From CAVDWX01 sp963612735 (GTDB lineage Bacteria; Bacillota_I; Bacilli_A; RFN20; CAG-826), in contig CAVDWX010000024.1 of assembly GCA_963612735.1 (NCBI GenBank), positions 1 to 10,145 of the forward strand: a stretch of DNA of 10,145 bases, written 5' to 3'. Under the pieces are notes generated by a model. The model searched no databases and was not told the origin of the DNA. It saw nothing but the letters and a program-made list of their open reading frames with translations. Each line of letters opens with the position of its first letter. The first letter of the stretch is position 1. Below, piece by piece: positions 8,314-10,145 of this stretch. Position numbers and translations under genes: made by a program.

Positions 8314-9759
8314 TTATAACCTTAATTTATCGTTAACGATGTCTCTTGCTTTATTAAGAAAATCATCAACGTTCATTCTTTCTGTTTCAATTTCAGAAAA
8401 AACTTTTTCGCTTAATTTATCATAGCCTTCACTCTTCCAAAGTTGATTAGAATGATAGCTCCATAATCCAACAGGTTGACCTTCAGCGGCATCGAGGAAA
8501 CACTTAAAATTAGTGGGCTTGTTATTTGATTCTCTTTCAATATAATCTTCCTGCTCCGCTAAAGAGGGGTAAACAGGGATTTGAAATCCAGTCGCAGATA
8601 AAAGTTCTTGTCCTTCTTTAGAAGCGATGTATTCAATTAATTTCCACGCAGCTTCTTTATGCTTAGAGCCATTATATAGCGAATAACCAACTGAACCACT
8701 CCATGCATTTTTGCTAGGATTTATACTATTTGCCGGAACAGGACATACATCCCAATCAAAATCTAATTTTCGAAAAGCTGCAACTTTACTTTTTAAACCA
8801 ATATAGCACGCTAACATCTGGTTAGAAAAAAGCTTAGAAGCATCGCTTCCAGTTGTCCAAGAAGCAGGAGGAGTTATGCAGTCATAGACATAAGCACGCT
8901 GTAAATCTTCATATCCTTTTTTAAGGCCACTTAAAGTAGTTGGATCAGTCGGGAAAGAGGTTCTATCTTCATTAAGAAAGTCTCCACCTGCAGACCAAAC
9001 TAAACCTTCAATAGATAAGCCACCCACTCCATACATTGTAATAACACCTTTACTATTTATTTGCATAAGTGATTTCCACATGGTAAAGGCATCTTCAATA
9101 TTCATGATATTAGAATTATCTGGATAAGGAATGCCGGCTTTTTTAAAAGCAGATTTATTATAATACATGACAGTCGGACCAATATCTTTAGGAAGAGCAA
9201 TAAGAGTACCTTCACTGCCTCCGCATGTACGAGTATCAAAATTATAGCGATATCTAGATATAGCTGATTGATACATCTCATCAATATTTATCAAATTGCT
9301 AGATTCAACATAGGGATCTAAATTTTCACACTTACCGCCACCGATTTCTGTCCAAGCCATAACGTCTCCATCAGGCATTAAAAAGACATCAGCAATGTCA
9401 TTACCAGTTAATCTATTGGAATAAGCTTCTTCATAAGAAGATAGAATTGTCAACTCAACTTTTATGTTTGGATATCTAATATTAAAGCCTTTAAGCATCG
9501 TATCTAAAACGCTTTTTTCAATAGATTGGCCATCCCCATCCCAATGCACCATCTCAATAGTGCACTTTTCTCCGTTATAAGGATTAGCTTCAAATAAATC
9601 ATCATACTTGCTCATGATGGCTTTAATATCATCGCTATCAACATCATTATCATCATCCCTATTAAACTGCGAATTGATAATACAACTCGATAAAAGAAAT
9701 GAGGTAGCAACAGCAAGAATTGGGAAGATAAATTTATGCTTATTATTTATTAATTTCAT
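8314..9759 (-). CDS. ABC transporter solute-binding lipoprotein, carbohydrate type (SBP_bac_1-like, 481 aa)
   Basis: This is the extracellular receptor of the importer. The signal peptide ends in the lipobox LLSSC, with the lipidated Cys at residue 26. An acidic linker (residues 33-44, eight Asp) separates the anchor from the domain. The body has family hallmarks: IEMVHWDGDG at the start of lobe 1; FNIRYPNIKVEL; ADVFLMPDGDVMAW; and LPKDIGPTVMYYNKSAFKKAGIPYP (about 189-213), the classic segment where the two lobes cross over. WKLIEYIASKEGQELLSATGFQIPVYPS follows near the C-terminus. The length is somewhat above the common 410-450. Aromatic residues such as W72 are candidates for stacking on sugar. 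It is the first gene of the operon and has no recognisable Shine-Dalgarno before ATG 9759. Eight cysteines are present, many for an exported protein. Ligand unknown; oligosaccharide is inferred from the family and neighbours. Confidence 0.95.
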   Translation of the reverse strand: MKLINNKHKFIFPILAVATSFLLSSCIINSQFNRDDDNDVDSDDIKAIMSKYDDLFEANPYNGEKCTIEMVHWDGDGQSIEKSVLDTMLKGFNIRYPNIKVELTILSSYEEAYSNRLTGNDIADVFLMPDGDVMAWTEIGGGKCENLDPYVESSNLINIDEMYQSAISRYRYNFDTRTCGGSEGTLIALPKDIGPTVMYYNKSAFKKAGIPYPDNSNIMNIEDAFTMWKSLMQINSKGVITMYGVGGLSIEGLVWSAGGDFLNEDRTSFPTDPTTLSGLKKGYEDLQRAYVYDCITPPASWTTGSDASKLFSNQMLACYIGLKSKVAAFRKLDFDWDVCPVPANSINPSKNAWSGSVGYSLYNGSKHKEAAWKLIEYIASKEGQELLSATGFQIPVYPSLAEQEDYIERESNNKPTNFKCFLDAAEGQPVGLWSYHSNQLWKSEGYDKLSEKVFSEIETERMNVDDFLNKARDIVNDKLRL

Positions 9760-9785
9760 AATTTTAATTAGGAAGATTAGTTTCT

Positions 9786-9812
9786 ATTATAGATACAAAT
9801 TTGTGTGATGAA
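9786..9812 (-). promoter_or_regulatory. Candidate sigma-A promoter for the transporter operon
   Basis: A perfect TATAAT -10 box lies at 9791-9786 on the minus strand, between the upstream terminator hairpin and ATG 9759. The best -35 candidate, TTCATC (9812-9807), is poor and only 15 bases away. There is no TGn extension. Transcription would start near 9779, giving a leader of about 20 bases. In such AT-rich DNA a chance match is possible; the location supports it more than the -35 does. Confidence 0.5.
9795..9804. promoter_or_regulatory. Short palindrome in the promoter spacer, possible operator
   Basis: ACAAATTTGT is a perfect 10-base palindrome lying between the candidate -35 and -10 boxes, where a bound repressor would block RNA polymerase. 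It lacks the central CG typical of LacI-family operators. Palindromes of this size are common in AT-rich DNA, so support is weak. Confidence 0.22.
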
Positions 9813-9833
9813 TTATTTGATAAATTTATAAGA

Positions 9834-9860
9834 AGATAAGAGAGAATTTCCCTCTTATCT
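9834..9860 (-). terminator. Rho-independent terminator-like hairpin between the surface protein and the transporter operon
   Basis: A perfect 9-bp stem (AGATAAGAG / CTCTTATCT, arms 9834-9842 and 9852-9860) lies 15 bases past the stop codon of the right-hand gene. On the minus-strand transcript it can extend by a G-U pair and two more pairs to a 3-base loop. The same position is an A-C mismatch on the plus strand, which favours minus-strand function. The minus-side U-tract (TCTT, then ATAAATTT) is modest. The plus side has a better T-run (CCTTTTTATTTTTA), so it may act in both directions. Confidence 0.65.
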
Positions 9861-9875
9861 CCTTTTTATTTTTAG

Positions 9876-10145
9876 TTATTTGATTAATTTCTTTTTATAG
9901 ACAACAAGAATAGTTGTTCCACCAATAAGAATTAAAGACGCAGTAATTGAAACAAGAGCAACAATTAAACCGTTATTAGTTTTATCAGCAATTTCAATAG
10001 AGTTTGAATTAATGGTTAAAGAAGCATCAATTTCATCTCCGTTAGCGCTAGCCCAAGCCACTAATCGAGCGTAGGCATCTTTATATTCTTTATCGCTAGA
10101 AATAAGTTTACGTGTCTCTAAACTTAATAAGTTCCATGCCGCTTT
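9876..10145 (-). CDS. C-terminal end of a membrane-anchored surface protein (partial, 5' end missing)
   Basis: The frame is open from the window edge to a TAA at 9878-9876, giving the last 89 residues. The first part is helical and charged (WNLLSLETRKLI, DKEYKDAYARLVAWASANGD). A short Ser/Asn/Thr-containing linker follows, then one hydrophobic helix (GLIVALVSITASLILIGGTTILVVY) and a KKKLIK tail. That is a stop-transfer anchor with the bulk of the protein outside the cell. The GTG at 10061 is internal, because the frame continues upstream without a stop. The anchoring style matches the two surface proteins at the other end of the window, but no sequence similarity to their domains is visible in this fragment. 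It is separated from the transporter genes by a terminator-like hairpin, so it is probably a different transcript. The extracellular part and function are unknown. Confidence 0.85.
   Translation of the reverse strand, partial: KAAWNLLSLETRKLISSDKEYKDAYARLVAWASANGDEIDASLTINSNSIEIADKTNNGLIVALVSITASLILIGGTTILVVYKKKLIK

Noticed and set aside
9102..9284. 60-residue minus-strand frame
   Set aside because: It is an alternative frame inside the solute-binding protein gene.
9608..9808. Plus-strand frame of 66 residues opposite the start of the solute-binding gene
   Set aside because: It is an antisense shadow of the signal peptide and acidic linker and runs through the promoter region; no domain or ribosome site.
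9786..9830. CcpA cre site or LacI-type operator in the operon promoter
   Set aside because: No TGWAANCGNTWNCA-like sequence or central-CG palindrome is present; only the AT-only-centred ACAAATTTGT is found.
9876..10061. A 61-residue stand-alone small membrane protein starting at GTG 10061
   Set aside because: The frame continues upstream without a stop to the window edge (KAAWNLLSLETRKLISSDKE), so this is the tail of a larger protein.
1..10145. Mycoplasma-type code with TGA as Trp
   Set aside because: Trp is encoded by TGG in all the genes, no in-frame TGA interrupts them, and TGA serves as the stop of the lipoprotein gene at 4142-4140.

Overview
This is an AT-rich, tightly packed accessory region. 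Every gene I can support lies on the minus strand, so transcription runs from high to low coordinates. TGG encodes Trp and TGA acts as a normal stop, so this is genetic code 11, not the TGA=Trp code of Mycoplasma and Spiroplasma. The lipobox lipoproteins, the membrane-anchored surface proteins without a sortase motif, and an MsmX-type dependence on a remote ATPase suggest a monoderm, low-GC Bacillota or code-11 Mollicutes-like bacterium (for example an uncultured Bacilli, Erysipelotrichia, RF39, Acholeplasma or Izemoplasma relative), plausibly host-associated. That placement is inference; nothing here identifies a species.

Layout in transcription order. (1) 10145-9876: C-terminal end of a surface protein with one membrane anchor. 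(2) 9875-9760: 116-bp gap with a terminator-like hairpin, a TATAAT -10 box and a small palindrome. (3) 9759-8314: sugar-type ABC solute-binding lipoprotein. (4) 8311-7388 and 7398-6520: the two CUT1-family permeases. (5) 6509-4140: a 789-residue surface lipoprotein predicted to carry an N-terminal beta domain and a C-terminal alpha/alpha-toroid, probably a glycan-active enzyme. (6) 4143-2803: membrane-anchored protein with one lectin-like beta domain, an Ig-like domain and a C-terminal TM helix. (7) 2800 to beyond base 1: a much larger paralogue of (6) with three lectin-like units, the same Ig-like domain and a TM helix. Its frame is open across all 933 codons and leaves the window without a stop.

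Genes 3-7 have gaps of 2, 10 and 2 bases and overlaps of 11 and 4 bases, so they almost certainly form one operon. The most economical reading is a Gram-positive-style glycan-use locus: the TM-anchored lectin-like proteins hold a polysaccharide at the surface, the lipoprotein enzyme cuts it, and the solute-binding protein with two permeases imports the oligosaccharide. No transporter ATPase, transcriptional regulator or intracellular glycosidase is present in the window. The glycan is unknown.

The freshest material is the pair of paralogous surface proteins, which share a repeated domain I do not recognise as a named family, and the cysteine-rich putative enzyme. I see no tRNA, rRNA, CRISPR array, insertion sequence or phage gene. 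Apart from the 116-bp gap there is no non-coding stretch of note.
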